Shown: one piece after another, positions 12,903 to 24,900 of the stretch
How positions within the stretch are numbered: the first letter of the stretch is position 1
Layout of the letters: every line of letters begins with the position of its first letter
Assembly: GCF_964199755.1 (NCBI RefSeq)
Contig: NC_133899.1
Span: 23,663,446-23,727,445, forward strand
Direction: 5' to 3'
DNA from: Larus michahellis
Taxonomy: Eukaryota; Chordata; Aves; Charadriiformes; Laridae
DNA length: 64,000 nt
The notes under the pieces: model-generated
What the model saw: the letters and a program-made list of their open reading frames with translations, nothing else
Database searches by the model: none
Told to the model about the DNA's origin: nothing
Translations under genes and position numbers: made by a program

Positions 12903-13246
12903 TGTCAGGGGCTGTAGCCTCTGCTCCCGGCGCGGCCCGGTCGTGTAATTGCTGTGATTTTCGCTCTCTAGAGACCACACATGCTCTTATTTTTTTGACC
13001 ACCAGTCTTAAATAACATACAGAAAACCTACAGTAAGCCCATCATGAAACAGCTAAAACTTCTGAGTCGTAAACCGTAGCCCAACCCTTTAGCACCACAA
13101 GTGCTGCTCACCTGTCCTTTCTGAAGGGGTGGATTACTGGCCTTAATGGTTTATGTCCCTTCAGTACTGACCCTTCAGCCGATGTCTGCTGAAATTTACA
13201 GAGACAGGCTTGGTATGGCTGGGTAACTATAGAATGAAATAATTAC

Positions 13247-13350
13247 CTTGGCGTCGTTCTTCCTTCTTAGAGACCTGATATATAGAAGGTTCCTGTGTCA
13301 GCTGAAAAGGCAATGGATATTTTGGAATCTTTTTCAGAGAATCAAATGGC
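13247..13350 (-). other. Orphan exon-like segment (left unit)
   Basis: 104 bp with a good acceptor (CTTTAG) and donor (CAAG/GTAATT) on the minus strand, open in one frame for 34 codons: PFDSLKKIPKYPLPFQ then LTQEPSIYQVSKKEERRQ. The residue make-up looks protein-like, but I do not recognise the family. It sits between the KLHL10-like gene and RBBP6-like exon 1 on the same strand. The two other frames are closed. It could be an exon of a third gene fragment or chance. Confidence 0.4.
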
Positions 13351-14569
13351 CTAAAGACAATCATAAATGAGCCGAAAAAGGCTAACGTGAAGGCTGTGTA
13401 TTAACTGTATTTTTGTTAACGGAGCTCTCTACCCATTAGAGCGCAAACCATCTCATGATGCCTGCAATATCAAGTCACAGTGTCAAGGAAAAGTGGTTGG
13501 AACAGCATGCATGCATACATTTACGTCTCATAATCCCATCTTTAACAACCACCTAAACTCAAACTAACACAGTCAGGTAACTGAGGCATGACCATTAGAG
13601 GGAATGGATGACCTTTCCACAGTGAAAGTCAGCTCTCCAGTGAGGGCATCTCTGCTTTTCTCCAGGCATCCTTCCCCTTTATTTTACCTACAGCAAATTC
13701 TCTAATGACAAACTTGCTTGCAGACGGTTGCAGCTCTCCAGGGGTAAACCAGCCTGATGCACTGAAGACAAACTCTCTGAGAAGAGATGGCTAAAAAATA
13801 CCAGGACGTCTGGGAGGAACGCTTTGTCTGGGCTGGCCAGAGCGGTCTAGCTGGGGTTCAGCTCTCAGGGCTGGGCACATGGCAGCAGTGGACATCGTCC
13901 CTTGTTACCCTTTACATTGCTTTTAACCCAAGGTAAACTGTTTTAAACCACTGCAGAAAAAGACTTGGCAGCAATGAGGACAGCACCGCCCTCATCTTCG
14001 CCTGGCCCACTGGCTCCTGCGTTGCCACTTTTGGGTGAGCGGTGGTGCCGTGTGCCGTTGGCGGGCAGGAGAGGTTCCCCAGCATGGCCATGCCGTGCTG
14101 GGAATGGCCTCTGCCCTGCCTGCAGAGCCTGGGCAGGGAGCAGGCAGCACGCCGGCAGGGAGGGAGGGAGGCAGGGAGGTTTTGGGGTACCATCAAGCTC
14201 CAGACAGTTTCTTTTCTTGCTACTAAAACTCTGTAAGATTGGTTGTTAAGCTCTGCCATGGCAACTTAACGCAAGGCTACCTTGCCTTACCCTGTGGTAA
14301 CTTTTAGTCATAAAGGAACACACCATGATGCATTACGGCATCCACAGACACCACTGTCAGGGTAGGTGTGCAAGTGGACTTCCAAAGTTCAGAATTTCTA
14401 AAATAACCGTGCCACCCATACAAAAGGCATTTAGAGATGGAAAATCAAGCGCCCGCAAAAAGCGGGGATGAATTGGTGTTCTAGAGGAAAAAGATTCATC
14501 AAGTTGAAACAACTGAGGACAATAAAGCTTATTAATTGATCACAGATATTGAGCCACTTCCCCGACAGC

Positions 14570-14885
14570 TGCTGGAAAAGCAGCATGGCGAGCTGTAGGC
14601 AATCCAGGAGACTGCCAGAACCGAGTGCCTTGAAGATAACTTCTTGAGCCAGGTAACAGACAGCCCCACCAGAGGAGCGGCCATACTGGACCTGAAGGGC
14701 ACCAACGCAAATGAGCTAATGGGTGACATCAAGATTGGAGGCAGCCTGGGCTGCGGTGGTCAGGCGCTGGTGGAGTGCACAGTCCCGAGGGGTCTGGGCA
14801 TGTGGGGAAGAGTAAAGTCAGGACCCTGAATTTCAGGAAAGCAAACTTCCAGCTCTTCAAAGAGCTGGTCAATAAGACCTTCTGG
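14570..14885 (+). mobile_element. CR1 fragment, endonuclease-RT linker (left unit)
   Basis: Translated pieces are recognisable as the CR1 ORF2 stretch after the endonuclease: TDSPTRGAAILDL, ELMGDIKIGGSLGC and TLNFRKANFQLFKEL. Coding is broken into frames. It lies just downstream of the truncated end of the KLHL10-like gene, on the opposite strand. Confidence 0.7.
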
Positions 14886-15049
14886 GACACTGATGAAAAT
14901 CTAGTTCCTGTGAAACTGATAGAAATGGCACTTGCAGATTTGCATGAGGGACGTGTAAGTACAGGGAACATGGACTACAAATTCATACCACTGCGCACGT
15001 ATGAGTTCAAAATTTTTAAGCAAAGTCTTAACTGTCAGTAACGCTGAGT

Positions 15050-16266
15050 TTATTTAGAGAAAAAAAATCCCTTCTGTCCACACTTCCACCCTTCCTTGCC
15101 CAGCAAGACTACAACGTGCTGCCTCCTGTTCTGCAGGTCATGAGCAACCCATTTCAGAACGGCCTCGAACACGGCCTCTTCTTTCACAGGGAGCTCATCC
15201 TTCTCCAGCAGGCGTTCCAGGTCATTGAAGGAGAGCGCCACAAACTCTGTGGACACCCTGCTCACCTCCTCAAAGTGATGCAGGATGAACTCATGGGCTG
15301 CTTCTCGCAGGTCAGGACAGTAGTAGTAGCCTGTGAATCTCCAGATGCCGACACAATTTTCCAAGCACAGCTGGGATTTTAAGAACTCGCAGCACAGCCT
15401 GACGATGTCCAGGACATTGAACTGGTCTGCTGCGATGAGCAAACTTTCAACATTGTCATCCGTGACCCGCACTGTCCCGGTGTAGGCATATTCCATAAGG
15501 AGCCTCATCATTTCAGAGGAAGTGCCGGGGATCTTATAGACCTTCCTCTCGGCATTGCTCCAGTTGCTGGAGAACAAAGCCCTGAAAAAAACAAAGCAGC
15601 GCTGGGGAAGAAAGCGGCCTTGCTGTGTGACACCCTGACCCCATCATCCCCTGTGCCTCCTTCCCCGGCCACCAATTTGGGCACTAGCAGTAGCCATGCT
15701 GGGAGGCCGGGGAGTTTTATGAAGGAATCTTTTACTAGCCGGTTGTTTTAATAAGGAGCCACAGGGCAAGTGGGCACCTTGCTTCAACAAGAACACCAGA
15801 GAGTAACGGTGTGTGGGGAAGGCAAACCAGGCCAGCCAGGCTGGCCACGCTCCCAGCCCTGCACCGTATCTGGGGCTTCGCCAGACACCACTTCCAGCGC
15901 TGCTGTTCGATCCCAGCTTGTGGATGAATGTTGGTGTCCGAGGAGGTACCAGGACTAGGGGGAACTGCTGGAGGAAAGTTTGAGGGCCGAGGGAAGCGCT
16001 GGAGATACACGAAGGCACAGTGTGGCACAGAGCAGGAAATACTGTTTGGCCCCATCCCCTCCTCCTTCAAGCACTCACCTGAAGTACGGACTGCAGCTGG
16101 AGAGGATCATCTTGTAAGCAATGAATTCAATGCCGTCCACGCTGATGATCCCATCGCCCAGCTTCCCTTCTGGGCAAAGCCCATGGAAGGCGGGGCAAGC
16201 CACTGCACTCATCTTCCTCTCCCTGGGTGAGGAGGAGTATGCGGTGCAAGCCAAGCTATCGCCCAC
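15050..16266 (-). CDS. KLHL10-like: KLHL10-like BTB-BACK protein, Kelch repeats absent (left unit)
   Basis: Exon 1 (16079-16266) and exon 2 (15050-15581) splice in frame (AG/GTGAGT and TTTCAG/G), giving 239 residues. Exon 1 has ERKMSAVAC, EGKLGDGIISVDGIEFIAYK and SCSPYFR, matching the start of KLHL10. Exon 2 has EYAYTGTV, AADQFNVLDIVR, CCEFLKSQLCLENCVGI, YYYCPDLR and KDELPVKEEAVFEAVLKW, covering the rest of BTB and most of BACK. In KLHL10 a Kelch beta-propeller follows. Here the frame runs past AAG/GAAGGG, where a GT donor would be expected, into 15 unrelated residues and a stop. No Kelch exon is visible down to 13 kb. KLHL10 is a spermatid CUL3 adaptor in mammals. This product could still bind CUL3 but would have no substrate propeller, or the locus may be a pseudogene. 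The Asp-to-Gly change in KLGDG (KLCDV in KLHL10) touches a conserved BTB spot. Confidence 0.72.
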
Positions 16267-16399
16267 CTCGAAGCCTGGGGCAGTGGGAGATGCTTCTCTC
16301 TGGGGTGCTCACAGCACTTGGTCCTTGCCCTCCCTCCAACATCATAGTAGAACCCCTGCCTGTCCGGTGGATCTGGAACGTGCCCCATAATGACATCAC

Positions 16400-19349
16400 A
16401 GACGTGGGGGGGACCGGGACCGGCCGTGAGCCCCTCCACAGCCCCTCTGTGGGGCCGAGGTCTGGGTCCCCACGGTCCATGTTGCCGTGGGGCAGAGCCG
16501 TAGGGTCCCTGGGCTCTGTGGACTTCCACACAGGAGAGGAAATAAAAGATGTACACAGCTCTAGGCACCGTCTCTAAAAGACTCCAAGCTTTTAAAAGAA
16601 AGCAAAGAGGGGGAAAGAGGCATTTGGGAAACTGGAAAATAGACAGAGAAAGCAAGCTTTCAAAACAAGTAGCAGCGTATATTGCTCACTGTAAGGCATT
16701 ATTGCCATGAGCATCTACCGTAGCTAGAAAAGAAAAATGCTTGCCAGCCTCACCTTGGAAGCTTGGTACCTGAAAAACACTTGTGTTTAACAGCAGCTCT
16801 CTCAAGAGCTAGCGGTTTGAAGCAGCAACGCTACCAGGTTCAAGGCCCACATCTCCTCAGTGCACATGCTTATGTCAGTTTTGCAAAGCCAGCCAGAAAG
16901 CTGAATGGACCCTGAAAATACCAACCGCCTCCTTCCACTAATGCCAGTAAAAATGCCACGAATACAGCAGGATTGGAAGTTTTGTTATAAATACATGAAC
17001 TGCAACAGAATCCTAATCGTCTGCCCATGTAGTATATGCATTTTCAACCCCATACAACAAGAAAAAATGCAACTCCACTGGCAGTCTCTAGAAAAGACAC
17101 AATTCTAGCAGATAGGACCACATATGAAGACATGTACAGGTCTATGCAACTTGGTGGGGTTCCCATGGGTATTTGGGGTTCCCTGGGGGGATATTGAGGG
17201 TTTTTTGGGTCCTGTGGGTGGGACTTAGGAGGCTCTTGGGGGCCATTAGATGGTTCAAGGGAGGCTTTGGAGGGCATTGGGTGCCCTTGGTGGAGTTTGG
17301 GAGGGGTTCCAATCCTCGTGTTTCCAATTTTCCCCAACAGGGTAAAATTCAACTTCTTTTTGGACGAGACAGGCCAGCATATGTGTTAAAATGGTGCAGG
17401 TTTCTTTTGATGTAACCAGGAACAGTGGCGCGTACAATGATTTGAAAAGAAATGTTGCAGTAGAAAATCAGCAAGGGCGGCAATCTGGTAAATGATCAAG
17501 AAATGAAAAATTGCACGTTCATCCCTTGCCTTGGAGCTGCAAGGGTTGCTTTCCCATTTGAAGCTCTGAAGTGTCACTAATACTACATATATTAAGAACG
17601 CTGGTACATGGGAAGGTGGATTGCTTTCGCACACCAGTTCTTTTCTCATTTACAAACGTGTCACAATCGGCAGCAGGTCTCCTTTCAGAAAGGATTCAGA
17701 GATGTTCATATTCAGATACATCCAAGGCTCATTTATTGCTTTAAACTTTCAGTAAACCAAGTCACTGCTGGGTGCCCGGAGTCGGATCCCTTTTGGTGCA
17801 GAAGAGCAGGAGAGGGAAATGGCCGCTGGCGAAGGCAGGGGGCCGCAGGGCCAACCTCCTCTTTGAGGGTGCAGACGTCTCCTCTTTTCCATCGGTCACG
17901 TTGATTTCTCTGCAGGCAGCAGCTCCTTTTCTGAGCAAACATTTTTGGCAACCAAATTTCTGCTGTCCAGACACAAGTGGGATGGAGGATGCCCTTCTAA
18001 GCAGCTGAAGCAAGGAAGCGCAGGGAAATGTCACTCCAGTGTTAAAGGTGATCTTTTCTCGTTAGACACAGCAAAATCCTTTGAGTGGCCATTTCCAGGT
18101 TTGACGAGGAGGAACGTGGGCCAAATGCTGAGGCTCTGGTGCGTGCCAGTGGGATAGAGGGGATGCCCGCGGCGTGATGGAGGAGGAAGGGGGAGCCCTC
18201 TCCCCCTCGGGAGGGCACAATTTTGCTCACAGGCTGGTGTGGCTGAAGCCTGGCCGGCAGCTCAGCACCACACAGCCGCTCCCTCGCTCCTGCGCAGTGG
18301 GGTGCAGGGGGAGCATCGGAAGGGGGAAAGGGAGAAAAGTGGTGGCTTAGAAACAAGGAGAGCGGAAAAGAAAGCCCAAGGAAAACAAGGGATGCAAAAG
18401 AAAGCCATTGCCGACCAGCAAGCCAGCGATGCCCAGCCAGGCCCCGAGCAAGGGCAGACCCCGCCAACCTTCGCTCCCCACCCCCACCCAGTTTCATTGC
18501 TGAGCACGCTGTGGTAGGGTGTGGGATATGCCTTTGGGCGGTTGGCCTCAGATGTCCCCGCTCTGTCCCCTCCCAGCCTCTTGGGCACCCCCAGCACACT
18601 CGTTGGCTTGCAGTCTGAGGAGCAGAACAGCCCTCGGTGCCGCGCAAGCACTGCAAGAACTAGCGCATCCCGGGGCCCTCCGGGCTCTTTTCAGCACAGC
18701 TGCAAAACAGAGCCCCGCATGAGCTGCTGGGAAGAATTCTCATCGTTAAGCTCATGAGACGCTCACGGGTCAGGACGTGTTTGGCACCCTTTTACAACCC
18801 TCCTGGCCTTCACTCGCCTGTGCCAGCGCTTGAGGCTACTCTAGGTTCTGCCAGTCCCCCTGGGCCATGAGGGTCCCAGCCAGACCAGCCTCCAGACGTG
18901 CCAGGCCCCACACACCCGGGGAAAAGGCCCGAGCAGAGAAGAGCTTCCCCTGGGGCGAGAGGATCTGCTGGGCTCAGCGGGCAGAGGAGGAGCTCAGGCA
19001 ACACTTCAGCAAAGTGCAGATGCCCAAGTCCCTGCCGGGCCCTGCTGGGCTGCACCCTCATGTGCCCGGGGAGCCGGCAGATGGGCTGGGGAGGCCACTC
19101 CAACAGGGAGCTGTGCCTCAGGACTGCACGCAAGCAACCACCAGCCCCGGGCTGGGGCGCAGCAGAGCCAGCTCTCTGCTCAGGGAGAGCCTCTTGCCCG
19201 CACTGCCTGCTGGGGCCAGCAGGAGCAGTGACTGGCCTGTTTCCCCTGGGCAGGGCTGGCAGCTGCGGGAAGGCCTGGGCAGGTCAGGTGACCCAAACTG
19301 ACCAATGGGGTGTTCCCTCCCAGCTCCCACGCTCTGTGGAAAAGGCGAG
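16400..19349. other. Unassigned stretch upstream of the KLHL10-like gene
   Basis: Apart from the G-rich stretch at 17140-17335 I see no supported gene. The part from about 18100 to 19300 is GC-rich with low-complexity overlapping frames. A CRE-like TGATGTCA (minus strand, 16391-16398) lies about 125 bases upstream of the KLHL10-like ATG. Right-unit equivalent 50348-53298. Confidence 0.35.
17140..17335. repeat. G-rich low-complexity stretch (left unit)
   Basis: The plus strand has many GGG and GGGG runs in a loosely repeated pattern (TTGGGG, GGTTCC, TTTTTTGGG and similar), like a decayed minisatellite. No coding signal. Right-unit copy at 51088-51283. Confidence 0.5.
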
Positions 19350-19406
19350 GCATCAATGGCTTGGGGCTGCATCAATGGCTTGGGGCTGCATCAATGGCTT
19401 GGGGCT
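19350..19406 (+). repeat. Three perfect 19-bp tandem repeats (left unit)
   Basis: The unit GCATCAATGGCTTGGGGCT occurs three times without change, followed by a partial fourth. Right-unit copy at 53299-53355. Confidence 0.9.
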
Positions 19407-19979
19407 GCGTCTATGGCCCCTGGCTGAGGAGGACCCTGCCAGTTTTTCTACCTTTTTTCCTTATGCACCAAATGTAAATGAAGTGGCTAGCAGGGTACGA
19501 CAATATGAAGGCAGTCCCTCTTGTCCCCTTCCTGTTGCAGGTGTGGAAAAAATGACTGAGAAAATCGAGGAAACGACCAAGACAACAGCCAAGCAAAACG
19601 AGGTAACAGCTAAGAAAAATTACAAACTGTTTTTTTAACTGTCCAGGCTGGAGAAAGAATCCCACTCTTCCTCTGAACCATCCCACTCTCGGCCATTCAG
19701 AAATAACACCCTCCCACGAAACCCATTCAAGAGAAACAGGACCCGCTCTGGGATTTCCTGTGGCTTTGCCGCTGCGACTATGGAGAGCACAGGAGTAAAT
19801 GGGGTAGAAAATCTACCCCGGTACCACGAGCACGAAAGCTTGAGTTGCAAGGCAAAGCAGAGCAAAGAGAGAATTCTTCCAGGAGGGTGGCTGCTCCACT
19901 CCTTGGTAAGCGGTTCTCCGGTCCGCATAGGAACTCCTCTGCTAATAGTGCAGTGCGCAGTGTACCCTGTTGCCTTCGA

Positions 19980-21757
19980 ATCATAAAGGGGCAAAATCTG
20001 TCACTATTTCTGGTGGGACAGGCGGGTCTCGAGAACTGACTGCACTGGAGGCTGAAGTGAGCCTAACAGGGAATAAAGGGGAGCCGCATCCCGTTGTGAC
20101 TGGCCCTGTTGCTCCGTGCATCCTTGGCATAGGCTGCCTCAAGAGAGGGTATTTCAAAGACCTGAAAGGGTATTGGTGGGCTTTTGGTACAGCAGCTGGA
20201 GAGACTGAGGACAATACACAGCTGTCTGCCTTACCTGGCCTTTCCGCTGACCCTTCTGTGGTGGGACTGCTGAAGGTTAAAGAACAGCAGGTGCCAATTG
20301 CTACTGCCACAGATCATTGACGACAGTACTGCACCGACCGAGACTCCCTGATTCCCATCCAGAACCTGGTTCGTCAGATGGAGACCCAAGGAGTGCTCAG
20401 CAAGACTCGCTCACCCTTTAACAGCCCAATATGGCCAGTGTGGAAGTCTGATGGAGACGGGAGATTAACAGTAGATTACCATGGCCCAAAGGAAGCCACA
20501 CCACCACTGACTGCTGCTGTGCCAGACCTGCTAGAAGTGCAACATCAACTGGAGTCAAAGGCAGCCAAATGGTATGCTCCAATTGACCCTGCTAATGCAT
20601 TTTTCTCTCTTCCTTCAGCAGCAGGGTGCAGGCCACAGTTTGCTTTCGCCTGCAGAGGCATCCAGTATGGACTGCCCCAGGGGTGGAAAGACAGCCCTGC
20701 TATTTGCCATGGGCTGGTCCAGACTGCACTGGAGAAGGCTGGGGCTCCAGGACACATGCAATACATTGATGATATGATTGTGTGGGGTAATGCAGCAGAA
20801 GAAGGTTTCAAGAAAGGTCAGAAAATAACCAAGACCCTTCTGAAAGTGGGTTTTGCCATGAAACGAGGTAAGGTCAAGGGACCTGCAGGAGACATCCAGT
20901 TCTTGGGACTCAAGTGGCAAGATGCTCGTCGCCAGACCCCAATGGATGCGATTAACAAAAGAACAGCTATGTCGCCACCTCCTAACAAAAAGGAAACACA
21001 AGCCGTTGCAGGTGTTGTGGGTTTCTGTAGCATGCACATTCCAGGTTATAAGCAGATTGTGAAACCTCTCTATGAAGGGACTGGAAAGAAAAAGGATTTT
21101 AGGCGGGGTCCTGAGCCACGGCAGGCCTTTAAGCAAATTAAACAAGAGACTGTGCATGCAGCAGCTCTTAGAGCAGTCGGAACAGGACGGGACATTAAAA
21201 ATGTGCTCTCCACTGCAGCCGGGGACAATGGACCTACCTGGAGCCTCTGGCAGAAGGCACCAGGGGAGACTCGAGGTCGACCCCTAGGATTCTGAGGTTG
21301 AGGATACAAAGGCTCCAAGGCCAACTATACTCCAGCTGAGAAAGAAATTCTGGCAGCATGTGAAGGAGTTGGAGCTGCTTCAGAGGTAATTGGTACCCGA
21401 GCACAGCTCCTCCTGGTGCCCCCATGGCCAGTGCTGGGCTGGATGTTCAAAGGCAAAGTTCCTTCTACTCATCATGCTCCCGATGCTACCTGGAGTAAGT
21501 GGGTTGCCTTAATCACGCAGTGAGCTGGAATAGGAAACCCAAATTGTCCAAGAATTGTAGAAGTGATGACAAACTGGCCTGAAGGCAAAGACTCTGGAAT
21601 GCCACCAGAGGAGGTGGTGTCTCGTGCTGAGGAAGCCCCACCATATAACGAACTCTCTGATAAGGAGAAACAGGATGCTCTGTTCACTGATGGCTCTTGT
21701 TGTCCTATGGCTCCACCCCGTGATCAAGGGTCCCTCCCCACCTTTCCTGTAGGCCCC
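19980..21757 (+). mobile_element. ERVL-type endogenous retrovirus, pol fossil (left unit)
   Basis: Fossil of an avian ERVL-like (class III) element. The protease-proximal part is at about 20010-20300 (LTALEAEVSLTGNK, APCILGIG). Reverse transcriptase follows at about 20320-21290, with the YIDDMIVWG active-site box and QFLGLKWQD, and then the start of RNase H to about 21690. No LTRs, integrase or envelope are visible. It is broken, with a few interruptions, and ends abruptly against a CR1 piece. It is old, and was present before the unit duplicated. Confidence 0.85.
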
Positions 21758-21759
21758 CT

Positions 21760-21945
21760 TTAGGGACTGGAAGGCAGCTCTAAGGTCTCCTGGTGCCTTC
21801 TCTTCTCCAGGCAGAACAACCCCGGCTCTCTCAGCCGGTCCTCACAGCAGAGGGGCTCCAGCCCTCTGAGCATCTTCATGGCCCTCCTCTGGACCCGTTC
21901 CAAGAGGTCCATGGCCTTCTTGTGCAGAGGACTCCAACAAACGTG
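21760..21945 (-). mobile_element. CR1 fragment, RT C-terminal part (left unit)
   Basis: The minus strand encodes MDLLERVQRRAMKMLRGLEP and CCEDRLREPGLFCLEKRR, which are CR1 ORF2 hallmarks. A short piece with no 3' tail, directly abutting the ERVL fossil. Right-unit copy at 55709-55894. Confidence 0.8.
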
Positions 21946-24900
21946 TAAACACACGTTGTTCTCATCTGCGGCAGCGCTCAGGTTTCCACACCGTGCTCTC
22001 ACAGCCAGAGTTTGTAGAGACAGGCCCAGGTCTGACTCTTGTTCTTCAGTTTGAGCATGACTGTTCCTCCTCCTCTTATCTCCTGTGTGTTTATACACTA
22101 TAAAATAGTCAGCCAAATTTGGAGTGATATTACAACAAATATGTAAACACAATCCAGCTCTTTTCCCCTTTGAAGGTAGGTACAAGGTTTACTCTTCAGT
22201 CGGCAGAGGTGTAACGCCATCCCTCGGCTTGTAAAAGGCCCTTTGGCTCGTACCCTGACTACCCAAGCAGTTGTTTTATCCGAAACATTGTTTAACATAC
22301 TCTTTTCTCTGGCCCATGATCCTGGTATTTTACTGACCTAAATTTCCCTGAAGCTGGTTACAATCAACCTTTTCTGGTAAAGACTAAGGAAAAATGTATT
22401 TGCCGCTACTGTTCCAACCGTTATTTCTTCTCTCTCGTTAAGCAATAGATATAAGCTTTTCCTTCCTGGCCTTTACTTTTAAAATGCAAAACAGTTATTA
22501 GGGGCTCTAACTAAAAATCATTTCGTGTCCTAGGTTTCTTGATTTTACCTCTAGCCATGCACGACATTATCCTGTGCCTTATGCCTTTGTCTTCTTCACA
22601 CAGTTCTTTTTTTCAGAGCTGTGGATGATAACTGCCGAGTCTGTCACCCACTCTGGGGGAGCTTTCTGTTTGGTCATTTCCACTTAGATTTTCCAACCAC
22701 CTACGTCTCTGCCTGAGCTTTTCCAGCTGAAGAGTTGCCACGTGTCGGTGTGTTCAAACCGCTCAGACCCGTTCCGCCTCACCTGAAGAGGGGAGATGAG
22801 GTATCTTGGTCCAAGGGTTTTCTGAAGAGAGACCGTGGGATCTGTGATCATTTCCATGGAACGGACCACACTTAACCTCTAGCAGATGACCAAGCAGTAT
22901 TGTTCCAGAAGGAACATACTAAATTTAGTCACTGAGTCAACATCTGTTTCTTATGTCTGAACAACAGTCCAAACTGATTTTGCTCTGTAAGCGTGCTTTC
23001 CTTCACTGCGGTTTCACCACCTGAACTGTATTTCACCGCCTGGAGTCAGACGTGTTCCAGCATTTACCCTCACCCAGAGCGTCCTGTTCGCATACCTCCC
23101 TTCACACTACTGTCGGCACTGCCTAAGAACTTCAGAAATTCGGTCGGGAGACTTCTAAACACGCATGTAGTAAAAATTAACTACTCAGGCCGGAGCATAG
23201 CTGCATTCCAGGTGTTCTGCAGCTCAGAAAGCCTGGAAAAAAGTAATCATAAGAAACTCCACATGCAGAGTAAACTAAATTCACAGGAGACTGAAAAATC
23301 ACCTGGAATGCTGCTACAGTGCTCTGAAAAGAGAGGAGAGTTTAACTGAGCTTGACAGGCTTCGGCTACAGCTTTTTCGGCACAAGGTGATATAACAATA
23401 GGGGATTCTGCCTGGTTTTATGGAGCTATTCCATAAAGAAACGTCCAAAATTTTACTTCCATGCAATTACTAAGTATTCTGAACCTTGATAATAAGGCAT
23501 ACTTCACACATTCCAACTCTTATAAGAATCCCATTTCACCGAGTCCTAAATTTTCAGTCTCTCATTAGGCCAAAGTATGTTCACAGGGACTGGTGAGAAA
23601 GAAGTCTTCGGTTTTCAGTGGCCTCATCATCACGAGCACAGACCATGCAAAGGGAGAGTCGGAGCTGCCTGAAATTCTCACACATCTGGAGTTGGCTTTG
23701 GTGATACGAGTTCCCTGGAGCACACATAGGAAATGCCGGGTGAGCACGCTGAACAACTAGGATGGACCGGTGCTTTTTGATTCTGGGAAGTCAAAATTTG
23801 AGTCGCTGAACTGGAAAGCCTGCTTTGCCTTGTGCAGAAAACACCTGAAATCCACCAGGAACGCCTTGACACGAGAAGGCACAAACTACAGGAACTGAAA
23901 TCCAGGACTAATTCTGGTTTGTTCTTGTTTTAACCCTGAGAAGTAGAGGATGCCCAGTCTCTAACCCAATATTTAAAATGTGATAGTCACCCCCACTGCA
24001 AAGCAAGATGGATTATCCCTAGTACTATTTACTATTTACTATTCACTATTCCTGTATAGTCCTAAATACCCCAGTAACAGTACCTATAAACTATGACACT
24101 TTTTGAACAAAATAGTCTCTGCGAATGGGAAGCCCTAAAATGCTGCTTTAATTTATCGTACTTCCAAACAGAACTCCTTTGGGGCAAATCCCAACAGCCA
24201 AACAGTCAAGGGCTTTCCCTACTGAATGCAACCGTTACCGTGATGTTATGCCCTTAATGCACAACGAGAAGTATTTCCTACCGTGCTGGCTTTCTGGCAG
24301 TGGAGCAACACCCACCACTGCCACTTCTTTTTTTTTTTTTTTTTTTTTTTAAATTACGTCTGTCTTAAAAAGATCCCGCTAATTAAATGTATGCCTTCTA
24401 GATTGTCACTGTTCAAAGCAGTTTAAAGCAGAAGCCTGACTTTCTAGTGGGCTTTCTTCTTCTGCCAAACTCATCTGCTGAACCCCACTATTAATGGAAG
24501 GGTTAGGTCTGTGTCATGGCACCACCATGTGAAAATGCTACTACTGAAGGTTCTGTTTCAAAAACACAAGCATCCTGGGGATCAGCAGAGTTATGAGAGG
24601 AAATACAGATTACAGGGCATCTTAAAGCATGTGTGTAAATGTTTGCTGGCAAATGACAACAGCTTTCTAAACAAACTAGAACAATGTTGAAATGTGACAG
24701 CTTCACACGTAACAGTATTTTAAAACAGTCAGTCCCAGCTGTTAATACTGGCTGTATGTTTGGGGCCATATGCTACCTTTTACAATATAAAACCAAGTCC
24801 ACTTGGCACGTGAAAAACGTGCACCTCTCAGCAATACCTCCCCACGTTGCATCCGTTCAAAAGATTTAAAGTCCTACCAGTCTTTTCAAAACCAAATGCG

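Noticed and set aside
12261-12980. 239-codon minus-strand frame rich in Arg, Glu and Gly, and its plus-strand counterpart
   Set aside because: It is a by-product of the pyrimidine-rich tract. Composition is dictated by the base skew, with no family match.
16729-16770. Possible 16-base microexon (CAG/GTACC to CCAAG/GTGAGG, minus strand)
   Set aside because: The splice-like ends are plausible but the segment is far too short to support without transcript evidence.
17762-18034. 90-codon minus-strand frame with CQKCLLRKGAAACREINV
   Set aside because: It looks slightly protein-like, but there is no recognised family, no clear exon borders and no partner exons.
18042-19638. Long frames of 204 and 246 codons in the GC-rich stretch before the ERVL fossil
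   Set aside because: They overlap each other in several frames, look low complexity, and the longest spans the 19-bp triplication. No domain recognised.
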